NCBI GenBank assembly: GCA_964411125.1
Contig: CAYPJU010000066.1
Location: forward strand, 1-37,090
From: JBFIHF01 sp964411125
GTDB taxonomy: Bacteria > Myxococcota_A > Bradymonadia > Bradymonadales > Bradymonadaceae
Direction of reading: 5' to 3'
DNA length: 37,090 bases
The notes beneath the pieces were generated by a model. That model was not told the DNA's origin. It did not search any database and was given only the letters and a program-made list of their open reading frames with translations. Below are positions 1-7,581 of this stretch, piece after piece (the first letter of the stretch is position 1; each line of letters opens with the position of its first letter). A program made the translations under genes and the position numbers.

Positions 1-827
1 GTCGCGAAGTCGCGGATCAACCGCGCGAAGTCGTCGGGGCGATCTTCCATCGGCGAATGTCCGCTCCCGGGAACGACCGTCAGCGGCACGTCGCCGCCGA
101 GTCGATCGACCGCCCAGTGCGCGTTCTCGATCGGGAGGATGTGATCGAGCTCGCCCCAGACGATCTGCGTCGGCACGTCGATCGGCCCCAGCGGGATCGG
201 GTCGGTCGGTTCGAGCAGCCGTGCTCCGACCCGGAGCATGAAACCCGCCCGTTCCGCCGACCGTAGCGGCGCCAGATACGCCCGCTCTTCCTCCCGCGAC
301 ATCGGCTCGCCGCGCCAGTTCAGTGGACCGTAGAACGCGAGTCCCAGCCGGTTTGCAGCGAGCGTTGCCACCGAGGCGGGGAAGCGATCCAGCGCCACCG
401 AACCCACTTTCGACGGCGGAATCTTGAACCCCGGCGAAACCAGCGAGAGCGACAGAGCGCCGTGATCGCGGGCGAGGACGTAGGCGAGCGCGGCGCCCAG
501 TGAATGCCCCACGAGGTGCAGTGGGCCGTCGAACAATTCACGTAGCCGGTGCGCCCACGCGACCAACGACTCGAAATCGGGTGTGACACGTGGGTCTCGA
601 AACGACCCGTCGAGCCCGTGCGCGGGGAGGTCCGGCAGAATGAGCCGGTAGTGGGCGCCGAGCGCGTCTACCACCCGCCGGTACGCCATCGAATGCGCCA
701 TGAAACCATGGATCAGGAGCATCGGCGGCGCTTCGAATCGCCCTGCCTCGAAATAGTGAAACTCGAGGTCGTCGTGGGTGCGATACACCGACCGTATCGC
801 GGTGCCGTTGGAGACTGCGCCAATCAC
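1..827 (-). CDS. alpha/beta hydrolase, 3' end outside window
   Basis: The minus-strand frame reads as an alpha/beta-fold hydrolase of the esterase/epoxide-hydrolase/haloperoxidase type, probably cytosolic. An HGF oxyanion motif follows a beta strand (MLLIHGF), the nucleophile elbow is GHSLG (in LVGHSLGAAL), the acid lies in GELDHILP, and the catalytic His in GSGHSPMEDRPDDF, close to where the window cuts it. About 275 residues are visible and the fold looks nearly complete. The start is uncertain: GTG at 827, TTG at 842 and GTG at 788 are all in frame and none has a strong Shine-Dalgarno. I chose 827 because it leaves a short N-terminal strand before the first core strand. The substrate cannot be told from sequence. 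The gene reads away from the hairpin repeat at 884-1077. Confidence 0.8.
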   Translation of the reverse strand, partial: MIGAVSNGTAIRSVYRTHDDLEFHYFEAGRFEAPPMLLIHGFMAHSMAYRRVVDALGAHYRLILPDLPAHGLDGSFRDPRVTPDFESLVAWAHRLRELFDGPLHLVGHSLGAALAYVLARDHGALSLSLVSPGFKIPPSKVGSVALDRFPASVATLAANRLGLAFYGPLNWRGEPMSREEERAYLAPLRSAERAGFMLRVGARLLEPTDPIPLGPIDVPTQIVWGELDHILPIENAHWAVDRLGGDVPLTVVPGSGHSPMEDRPDDFARLIRDFA

Positions 828-883
828 GTCCGAACGGTACAACGCAACGGCGGAGACGGCCAGTTTGCTGAGGCGTGAGGCGT

Positions 884-1077
884 GAGGTCGGTGAACGGCC
901 GTCTCGCCCGGCTTCCGCCGCGACTTGCGGCACGAAATCGGTGAGCGGGCGTCTCGCCCGGCTCCGCCCCGGCCTGCGGCACGAAATCGGTGAGCGGGCG
1001 TCTCGCCCGGCTCCGCCCCGGCCTGCGGCACGAAATCGGTGAGCGGGCGTCTCGCCCGGCTCCGCCGCAGTTTGCGG
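884..1077. repeat. tandem 49-bp hairpin repeat, about 4 copies
   Basis: Three near-perfect 49-bp units begin at 931, 980 and 1029, each starting CACGAAATCGGTGAGCGGGC. A diverged 47-bp unit precedes them at 884-930. Each unit contains an inverted repeat in which GAGCGGGCG, a TCT loop and CGCCC followed by GGCTC can fold with one bulged G. The last unit diverges at its end (CCGCAGTTTGCGG). No coding frame is supported across it. It lies between the remnant lipoprotein copy and the hydrolase, so the whole 828-1144 interval is non-coding. Confidence 0.85.
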
Positions 1078-1144
1078 GTTTACGGTGAGTGAGTCGGCAA
1101 TGGTTGAAGCTCGCGACTCGAGCCCCGGGCCTCTCGCCGAGGCG

Positions 1145-1550
1145 TCAGAGGGTTTGTAAGAAATGGACGACGGCGAGGTAGGACGCGCTGTACCCCACCG
1201 ACGCGTTCCCGCAACAGTGGTGGTCGGCCAGAATACCGTCGACCTCCAGCGAGGATTCTACGGTGTAGTCGCAATCACCCGTCGGCTCGCACCCCGGGGC
1301 AGGCACAGCCGCCAACAGGCGCTCGAGCGTCGATGACTGTTCCGGTGTCAGCGTAACCGGCCCGAACTCGACCCCGCCGCTGCATTCGAGCTGGCAGGTG
1401 GGCGGCTCGTCGACGCTATGACGCGTGCCAGACGCTTCGAGTCGCGGCGACTCTCGGGAGCGCCGCGTTGAGTGTCAAACCTCCGGGTGCCGAATACCGG
1501 CCGCTCTCGTTCCAGAAGAGCGGAGAAGGCGACGGGCATCCTCGGAGCTG
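1145..1550 (-). pseudogene. third, decayed copy of the lipoprotein Cys domain
   Basis: The frame ending at the stop at 1145-1147 reads SGTRH, CEPTGDC, CCGNASVGY and ends in HFLQTL. This matches the end of the next copy upstream (SGTRH, CEPTGDC, CCGNASLGY, AFLESL) almost motif for motif. It has no usable start codon, because a TGA closes the frame at about 1474. The residues that would precede SGTRH (FWNESGRYSAPGG) lie in another frame, which is the same frame as the neighbouring copy read through its stop. A single-base shift near 1440 would restore continuity. I read this as a remnant of a tandemly duplicated domain, but a sequencing indel is possible. Confidence 0.55.
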
Positions 1551-2533
1551 TCAGAGCGATTCCAGAAAAGCCACGACGCCCCGATAACCAGCGGCGTACC
1601 CGAGCGACGCGTTTCCGCAACACACTTCGTTTGCCACTACCCCGTCAATCTCGAGGGTCGAGACGAGCGGGTCTTCACAGTCGCCGGTAGGCTCGCACAT
1701 CGGCGACGGGATCGCGCCGAGTCTAGCCTCCAACCTCGCTGCCTGTTCCGCCGTGAACGTCAGTGGACCGAACGGTTCGCCGCCGTCGCAGTGCTCCGAT
1801 TCGCATTCTGCGGGAATGGACGACGTATGCCGAGTGCCCGACACGGTCAGCGCACCGTCCCCACCGCGTTGGACGTCGGCGCGAACCAACTGCCCTTCGT
1901 GGAACCCGAACCCCGACGCCCCGTCGTCGAACCATTCGCCCGCCTGCGTTCGAAACTTGAGGTTGTCGAAGGAGTCCGGCTCGGGAAAAGCGGGGGAGCG
2001 GGCTCTGGCACCAGCGTGTTGAGAAACTGGACGACCCTTTCGAACGCTTCCTCATAGGCCTCGGTCGGCGTGGAGTCGTCGCATCCGACGCTGAAACTGG
2101 ATTCGTCGTCCAGCCGGTAAACGGTAATCTCTTCGAAGCAGGACGTGCACATCTGGCCCGACTTCCGCGCCGTCGGCCCCCGGGATTCCGGAATGTTGTC
2201 GAGGAGCATGGCGAGCGTGGCCAACTCCATACCGGCCACCGACACCGCAACGCTACCCTCCACAAGGCAGGCAGGACCAGCACAACCGTCGAAGGAGACC
2301 GGAACGGATCCCGCCGAGCGCCCGGTTCGCACGTCGACGTAAAACTCCGAGAAATGCCCCTCGGTGAGGCAGGCGGTCGCCCGCGATCCCGAATAGCGGA
2401 GTTCGACGAACGGAAGCTCGCTCAGTTCTTCGTCGGTCTTCTTCCCGTCGATGGAATCGCCCGCCTTCACCTTCGGCTCGGCAACGCAGCCAAATGCAAG
2501 GAGTAAGGCGACAGATGCCAGAAAACTTTTCAT
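1551..2533 (-). pseudogene. lipoprotein with two tandem Cys domains, frameshifted
   Basis: ATG at 2533 follows an AGGGG element and starts a lipoprotein signal peptide (lipobox AFGC, Cys16). The first domain runs to FERVVQFLNTL near residue 180. It shares the layout of the next domain: a conserved Cys, an FGP-like strand, an IP motif, paired Cys and a final VVxFLxxL. Its frame continues out of phase to a stop at 1847 (228 residues if unshifted). A second domain (FRTQAGEWFD through VVAFLESL) is in a different frame and ends at 1551. Joining the frames in the run of five G's (plus strand) at 1992-1996 gives a smooth linker, PEPAPAFPEPD. Either the gene is broken or the assembly has an indel there. 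The function is unknown; the product would be an anchored envelope protein. Confidence 0.55.
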
Positions 2534-2660
2534 GGTGGATCCCCTGTACCTGCTGAGTGCCGCGGTCCCGCGGCCTCCCCGACCCTCAGCATGACGGGAC
2601 TCCTGATTCGTTTCAAAGGTCCCGCCTCGTCGAATCCGCGGCACGTGCGCTCACTGTCAA

Positions 2661-2775
2661 CCTTCGCGAGTCCGGCAACCGCTGACCGCAAACCGCAAAC
2701 CGCTACCCGCGAGTCGCGAGTCGCGCGGGACGCGCGCTCACCGATAGCGAACCGCTGACCGCCTGCCGCGAACCA
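2661..2775. repeat. ACCGC-rich degenerate repeat tract
   Basis: The tract is built from short ACCGC/GACCGC/CGCGAGT words. AACCGCTGACCGC occurs at 2677-2689 and again at 2750-2762, ACCGCAAACCGCAAACCGC is in tandem, and CGCGAGTCGCGAGTCGCG follows. It overlaps the last dozen codons of the MYXO-CTERM gene and fills most of the gap to the lipoprotein start at 2533. I see no gene or terminator in it. Confidence 0.6.
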
Positions 2776-4789
2776 ACAGCAGCCCGAGCAACACCAGCAA
2801 CAGGTTGCTCGGCGCTTCGCCGCTTCCAGCGGTCGCGCAGCACCCCCCTTCGCCGGAGCCACCGCCGCCGCCATCCCCTTCGTCCGGCGGCCCTTCTCCG
2901 GGGGCCAGATCCAGGTTGATGACCACGCCGGTGGCCGCAGGCGGCAGGGTCACAGTCGCGGGGAGCCCCGACGAATCGACGTACTGTCCCCAGACCTCGC
3001 CGTCCGTCAGGCGAGTGTCGCCGTCGGAGTCGATGAACGCGATGACCTGGTACTCGCCGGGTGCCGCGCCGATGATCTGGAACGGCCCCGCCTGCTGCAA
3101 CACGGTGCGGCGCTTCTGGAACGCCTGATCCTCCTCGCGGAAAGCCTCGACGACGATGACGCCCTTCTCTTCGCCGGTGTACTGGATGGTTCCGGCGATC
3201 GTCTGCTCGTCGATGTCGTTGTCCAGAATCGCAATGGTCGTCGTCGATGGATCGCTGACGGAGTAGCCGTCCCCCTCCATCAACGACAGCTCGATCGTCT
3301 CCTCTCCCTCGACTTCCTCGTCGTCGACCACCGTGAGCGTGATCCGCTTGGAAAGCTCGCCGGGCGCGAAGGCGACGTTGCCGGGGACGCCGGTGTAGTC
3401 CTCACCGTTCGTCGCCGTCCCTCCGGTGACGATCGGGACGCTCACGGTCGAGTCGATGTTGCCACGGCGCCGAACTTCCACGGTGTACTCGCTGGGGTCG
3501 GCCTCGGGGATCTGCTCGACGTCGTTCAGCAACGTCACCGACGCCTCCTGGCTCCCGACGAGCGCCGGCTCGAACGAGGTTCCTCCGATCGTCTCCTCGC
3601 CCTGCTGGTCACTCACCCACGACAGCGTGACCGTGCCCGGGCCGCCGCCGTTGTAGTACTCGAGCCAGATCGAGACCGGGACGCCCTGCTGCAGGGTGAT
3701 GTTCCCCTGGCGGTCCTGCGGCCCGTGGTCGTTCCAGTCGTCGATGATGAGACGATCGTTCACCCAGAGGCGGACGCCGTCGTCGTTGCGAGTCTGGAAC
3801 GTGTAGTCGTCGGAGTAGCGCGGAATGACGCGCCCGGTCCAGATGACGGAGAACGGGTTGCCGATGTCCTGCGGGGTGTTGCCGTCCCACGTGAAGTCGA
3901 TCTGCTGGTCGGTCCGCTCGAACTCGAGGTTCCCGAAGTTGCGCCCGCTGTAGTAACGACCGCGCAACCCGTTGGGGAGCATGTCGACGATCTCGTAGGT
4001 CGCCTCCACGATGTCGCTCGCCGGCATCTGGTCGGCGACCGCGATCGCTTTGAGCGTGGTCGTCGTCGTCAGCTCGATCGGCGTACCGTCGAACGCGGTC
4101 GAGGTGTCGTCGGGGTCGCTGCCGTCGGTCGTGTAGTAGACGGCATGGGCCGGATCGGCACCCGCCAGCGTCACCGAGACCGAGTCCTGGAACTGCCCGC
4201 CGCCTGGGCTGAACGACGGCGCCGGCGTCTTCGTCATCATCTCGCCGGGGTAGCCCTCGAAGGCGCTGCCGTTGGCGACCACGACCGCCTGGTAGGTGAC
4301 CTCGAGCGGGTAGTAGAGGGCGGCGTCGGGGGCTCCGATCCACTGGTCGTTCGCGTCGATCGGCTCTCCGGCCGAATCCATCGCCGTCACCTCGACGTCG
4401 TCGATCGCCGCGGTCCAATCGATGGTGTCCCAGCCCGTCAGCGTCAGCATCGCCTGGGTGGTCTCGAAGGTCCCCGTGTCGGCATCGATGAGCAGGCGGT
4501 TGTCGGTACACGCGCGATTGGCGCCCTGGACGAAGCAGGCCTGGTACGTCGTCGCGTTCCCGCCCGCGGGACGGTTCACGACCGTCACACGGTGATGCAG
4601 GGTACCGCCGGCGTAATTGTCCGGCGCCTCGAGGTCGGCGGGGAGAGCCCCTGTCCCCACCGAAACCGTGACGTCCGCGACGCCGTTGTGCGTGACCGTC
4701 CCGTCGGCTGCGGTCGCCTGGACCGCAAACGCCGCGGTCGGAACCGCCAGAAGACCGAGAAGGGTGAGGATTGAGAGGGTGGGCTTCAT
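2738..4789 (-). CDS. MYXO-CTERM-type surface protein with CHB_HEX_C, PA14 and Calx-beta domains
   Basis: The 683-residue secreted protein has a signal peptide at 1-22 (AAFA-VQA). Residues 188-268 resemble the chitobiase C-terminal domain (VYYTTDGSDPDDTS). Residues 273-410 form a PA14 domain (LRGRYYSG, NDDGVRLWVNDRLIIDDW). Residues 415-525 form a Calx-beta domain (GTATNGEDYT, VVDDEEVEGEETIELSL, ILDND). Residues 528-628 resemble a transthyretin/carboxypeptidase-regulatory-like beta domain. A Gly-rich stretch leads to CC at 650-651, a membrane helix at 661-673 and RGRR. This tail resembles MYXO-CTERM, recognised by myxosortases in Myxococcota, so the mature protein is probably displayed at the cell surface. 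The domains suggest carbohydrate binding or adhesion; no catalytic domain is visible. The ribosome site before ATG 4789 is weak. Confidence 0.88.
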   Translation of the reverse strand: MKPTLSILTLLGLLAVPTAAFAVQATAADGTVTHNGVADVTVSVGTGALPADLEAPDNYAGGTLHHRVTVVNRPAGGNATTYQACFVQGANRACTDNRLLIDADTGTFETTQAMLTLTGWDTIDWTAAIDDVEVTAMDSAGEPIDANDQWIGAPDAALYYPLEVTYQAVVVANGSAFEGYPGEMMTKTPAPSFSPGGGQFQDSVSVTLAGADPAHAVYYTTDGSDPDDTSTAFDGTPIELTTTTTLKAIAVADQMPASDIVEATYEIVDMLPNGLRGRYYSGRNFGNLEFERTDQQIDFTWDGNTPQDIGNPFSVIWTGRVIPRYSDDYTFQTRNDDGVRLWVNDRLIIDDWNDHGPQDRQGNITLQQGVPVSIWLEYYNGGGPGTVTLSWVSDQQGEETIGGTSFEPALVGSQEASVTLLNDVEQIPEADPSEYTVEVRRRGNIDSTVSVPIVTGGTATNGEDYTGVPGNVAFAPGELSKRITLTVVDDEEVEGEETIELSLMEGDGYSVSDPSTTTIAILDNDIDEQTIAGTIQYTGEEKGVIVVEAFREEDQAFQKRRTVLQQAGPFQIIGAAPGEYQVIAFIDSDGDTRLTDGEVWGQYVDSSGLPATVTLPPAATGVVINLDLAPGEGPPDEGDGGGGGSGEGGCCATAGSGEAPSNLLLVLLGLLLVRGRRSAVRYR

Positions 4790-5086
4790 CGTCGCACCGT
4801 GCAGAGCTGGAACCGCCCCAGCCTATGGGAGACCCCCCAGAAGGGCCAAGAAAACATGACGTTCGACATGCGGGTTGTCGCGCTGGTTCGCTCCTCGAAC
4901 GGTAGCCTCGACCCCCTTTCATTTCAATCGTGGGCGACCTTCCCGGACGCCCACGTCCGGGCGGCGCCACCGTTCACACGAGTTTCACCATCCTTTGCGC
5001 ACCGTTTCACCCGCGGCACACCGGCGTGCCACAAGCGCCACCTAGTGTTGGCTTCGACGAAACGAACGGACCCAAAGGAGGCCACC
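4790..5086. other. divergent intergenic region
   Basis: This 297-bp gap separates the minus-strand MYXO-CTERM gene from the plus-strand pilin. It must hold both promoters, but I cannot pick a convincing -35/-10 pair on either strand and see no ORF with a ribosome site. The only clear signal is the pilin Shine-Dalgarno at its right end. Confidence 0.5.
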
Positions 5087-5278
5087 ATGAAAACGAACAT
5101 CCTCGAAACCCTCTCCGCACTTCACCACGACGAATCGGGCGCCACGGCGACCGAGTACATCATCCTGCTCATCCTCATCGCGTGCTTCGTGATTGCCGTC
5201 GTGAAGGTGTTCGGCTCGACCATCTCGTCGAAGTTCAACGACGCGAACACCGGCGTGCGCGACAAGGTCGTCTTCTGA
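5087..5278 (+). CDS. Flp/Fap type IVb pilin
   Basis: The 63-residue protein starts at ATG 5087, five bases after a perfect AAAGGAGG. Longer upstream readings of this frame lack such a site. It has a short basic leader, then ESGATATEYIILLILIACF: a Gly before the conserved Glu-Tyr pair and a hydrophobic helix, as in Flp pilins cleaved by TadV-type prepilin peptidase. The mature part is a helix plus a short polar tail ending DKVVF. Flp pilins assemble into tight-adherence pili. No tad, rcp or prepilin peptidase genes are in the window, so this is a solitary pilin locus. A strong hairpin follows at 5289-5314. Confidence 0.9.
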   Translation: MKTNILETLSALHHDESGATATEYIILLILIACFVIAVVKVFGSTISSKFNDANTGVRDKVVF

Positions 5279-5288
5279 GGGGGTTCGC

Positions 5289-5314
5289 CGCGCCCTGCAT
5301 GAACGCAGGGCGCG
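5289..5314 (+). terminator. 10-bp stem hairpin after the pilin gene
   Basis: CGCGCCCTGC, a 6-base loop (ATGAAC) and GCAGGGCGCG form a perfect 10-bp stem starting 11 bases after the pilin stop. Only a weak T stretch (CTTTGTT) follows, so it may terminate transcription or stabilise an abundant pilin mRNA. Confidence 0.5.
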
Positions 5315-5328
5315 CGCCGCGCGCTTTG

Positions 5329-5357
5329 TTGCCGCCAATGCTGATTGAAAGTAGGCT
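5329..5357 (+). promoter_or_regulatory. possible sigma-70-like promoter for the TSP3 lipoprotein
   Basis: TTGCCG at 5329-5334 and TAGGCT at 5352-5357 are separated by 17 bases. They end 26 bases before the lipoprotein ATG and lie downstream of the pilin hairpin. The -35 is a 5/6 match and the -10 is poor. Confidence 0.35.
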
Positions 5358-5383
5358 TCTCCCGAACGAGACCGGGAGAAACC

Positions 5384-5842
5384 ATGAAAACTCGCGCACT
5401 TTCCATCTTCGTCCTCCTCATCGGGATGGGCTGCAGCTCGCCGCAGGACAAGAAGGAGGAGACCACGCCCACCGAGACGACGACCAAGGCCGACGAACCG
5501 GAGTGTTTTCAGGGCTGCGTCCTGAATTCGCAGGGGCAGTGTCAGCTCACCGCCAGCTCGATGGACTGGTCGAGCGTCGAAGAAGAGGTCGTGCAGTGTG
5601 ACGCGCGCTGCTGTCAGGGGGCGCCGACGGCGTCGGGCTCGAGCGACACCGACGGAGACGGGATCTACGGCGATGCCGATCAATGCCCCGAAGACGCCGA
5701 AGACTACGACGGCTTCCAGGACGACGACGGCTGCTCCGATCCCGACAACGACGGGGACGGAATCCCCGACGAAACCGACGTCTGCCCGCTCGATCCCGAA
5801 GACCTCGATGGGACCGACGACCAGGACGGATGCCCCGACTGA
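5384..5842 (+). CDS. lipoprotein with thrombospondin type 3 calcium-binding repeats
   Basis: The 152-residue protein starts at ATG 5384 after GGGAGA. The signal peptide ends in lipobox IGMGC (Cys17). A Thr/Glu-rich linker follows, then a small Cys cluster (ECFQGC, QCQ, QCDARCCQG). The C-terminal third has TSP3-type Asp-rich repeats (DTDGDGIYGDADQCPEDAED, DNDGDGIPDETDVCP, DDQDGCPD), which bind calcium. In many Proteobacteria and Myxococcota such repeats connect to an OmpA peptidoglycan-binding domain. Here the protein stops right after the repeats, so it may be a shortened relative. It probably sits in the outer membrane. The gene is monocistronic or precedes the barrel gene 117 bases on. Confidence 0.82.
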   Translation: MKTRALSIFVLLIGMGCSSPQDKKEETTPTETTTKADEPECFQGCVLNSQGQCQLTASSMDWSSVEEEVVQCDARCCQGAPTASGSSDTDGDGIYGDADQCPEDAEDYDGFQDDDGCSDPDNDGDGIPDETDVCPLDPEDLDGTDDQDGCPD

Positions 5843-5959
5843 CCCAGCGGTCACGCAAACACTTGCAACCGCCCGTCCGCTGCGCAATAGTGCCGCCCGA
5901 ATCCGAGACCAAAACCAGTCGCACGTAGCGATTTTGCGGGTCGAGACCACGGGACGAGC

Positions 5960-7573
5960 ATGGTGGAACATCTTTATCGGTGCAGCGCGACGGCGGTCGT
6001 CGTCGCAGCCCTGTCGAGCTTCAGCAGCGCCGCGGTGGCGCAGGTCGTCGAACCCGACGGCACTCGGGTAGTGACCGCGGAGGAACGCTCCGCGCAGCCC
6101 GAGGACGGCGTCGAGGACGAAAAGCAGGACGTCGATCTCGAATACCGCGTCTGGGGCGAGTCCCTCGACCTCGCGAACTTCGACGGCGACGCGAACGACC
6201 AGCTCAATGCTGCGTACCAGCGCGCGCGCGCCGACGTCGGCGTCGAGTTCGGCGGATCGTTCGCCCTCCGGCTCGAGGCTGACGTTTTCTCCGGGCGCAT
6301 CGCCGGCGACGCTCCGCCGGAGAATCCCGCCGAGTTCCAACCCTCCGGCACCCGCGCGGGCGAAGGCGAGGCGTTCGCGGACATCGAGAACTTCCTCGAT
6401 CCACGCAACGCGTACATCGAGTACCAGTCGCTCGTGCTACTGCGCGTCGGCCTCCAGACCTCGGAGTTCGGGCTCGGGCTCGTCGCCAACGACGGCGCCG
6501 AAGACGACTCGATGCTCTTCAACCAACAGTACGGCGGCGACCGCTCGTTCCGAGCCCTGCTCGGGACGCGCCCCTTCGCCGTGATCGGCACCAAGAACCG
6601 TACCGCCCAGAAGATCACGATGGCGGTCGGCGGCGACGTCGTCTACCGCGACGACAACGCGGCCTTCCTCGACGAAGACCGCGCCCGACAGGCGATCGCG
6701 TCGATCTACTACTCCGACCAGAACCCGTCCGACCCCGAAGACACGCGGTTCCTCGGCACCTACTTCGCCTACAGGAACCAGACCGACGCGGACGGCGACA
6801 CCCTCCGCGCCGCCGCCTTCGATATCGCCGGCACGTCGACCTGGAACGACGACAACGGGATGTGGTTCTACTCGCTCGGCTTCGAGACGACGCTCCTCAC
6901 CGGTGAGACGACCCGAACCTTCCCGCAGACCGGAGACTTCGAGACCAACGTCCTCTCCTTCGGCGCGGCCGGCGAGGCCGAGGTCCGATGGAAGCCGCTC
7001 GACATGTCGGTCAAGCTCGGCGCCGGCTACGCCTCGGGCGACGCCAACCCCGACGACGACACCCTCTACAGGCATCGCTTCGACCCGAACTACAAGGTCG
7101 GACTGATCCTGTTCGACCACTACCTGCCCGCCGTGACCCGCACCGGCTACGCCCGCGCGACCGACCCGAGCCGCTCCGGCGAAGCCCCCAAAGGGGTGGA
7201 AGGGCTCGTGTCCGACGGTGCCGTCGAGAACGCGGTCTACGTGAACCCGATGTTGCTCTTCGGTAACCCCGAAGGTCTCCTGACCGGCGTCGGCTTCCTC
7301 TGGGCGCAGTCGGCCGTCCCGCTTTACGACCCGTACAACTCGTTCGCGAACGGAGGGTCGCCCACCGGCGTCCGCGGCACCGAAGCGAGCCGCGACCTCG
7401 GCTTCGAAGTCGACGTCGCCGCGCGCTACCGACACACGATCGTCTCGAAGCTTCAGATCGAAGCCAAGCTCGAGTACGGGCTCTTCTTCCCGGGCAAAGC
7501 CTTCGCTGACGCTCAGGGTGACCTGGCAGCCCCGCAAAACCTGGCGCGCGGACGTCTCGCGCTCCTGTGGTGA
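5960..7573 (+). CDS. outer-membrane beta-barrel protein
   Basis: The 537-residue protein has a signal peptide (cleavage likely after AVA at 27, before QVVEP). Its body is rich in alternating aromatic/polar strands (ALRLEADVFSG, MWFYSLGFETTLLTG, VRWKPLDMSVKLGAGYASG) separated by Asp/Asn-rich loops, and it ends in ARGRLALLW, an aromatic C terminus typical of BAM-assembled barrels. The layout recalls AlgE/porin-type channels but I cannot name a substrate. Its stop lies 8 bases before the ATG of the next gene, so the two are probably co-transcribed and translationally coupled. A role in moving a lipid or glycan handled by the next two enzymes is only an inference. Confidence 0.8.
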   Translation: MVEHLYRCSATAVVVAALSSFSSAAVAQVVEPDGTRVVTAEERSAQPEDGVEDEKQDVDLEYRVWGESLDLANFDGDANDQLNAAYQRARADVGVEFGGSFALRLEADVFSGRIAGDAPPENPAEFQPSGTRAGEGEAFADIENFLDPRNAYIEYQSLVLLRVGLQTSEFGLGLVANDGAEDDSMLFNQQYGGDRSFRALLGTRPFAVIGTKNRTAQKITMAVGGDVVYRDDNAAFLDEDRARQAIASIYYSDQNPSDPEDTRFLGTYFAYRNQTDADGDTLRAAAFDIAGTSTWNDDNGMWFYSLGFETTLLTGETTRTFPQTGDFETNVLSFGAAGEAEVRWKPLDMSVKLGAGYASGDANPDDDTLYRHRFDPNYKVGLILFDHYLPAVTRTGYARATDPSRSGEAPKGVEGLVSDGAVENAVYVNPMLLFGNPEGLLTGVGFLWAQSAVPLYDPYNSFANGGSPTGVRGTEASRDLGFEVDVAARYRHTIVSKLQIEAKLEYGLFFPGKAFADAQGDLAAPQNLARGRLALLW

Positions 7574-7581
7574 GGTACGAC

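Noticed and set aside
3725..4774. Long plus-strand open frame (349 codons) opposite the MYXO-CTERM gene
   Set aside because: It is a mirror of the GC-rich minus-strand gene, has no domain or ribosome site, and is dominated by Arg/Val/Asp as expected of antisense shadows.
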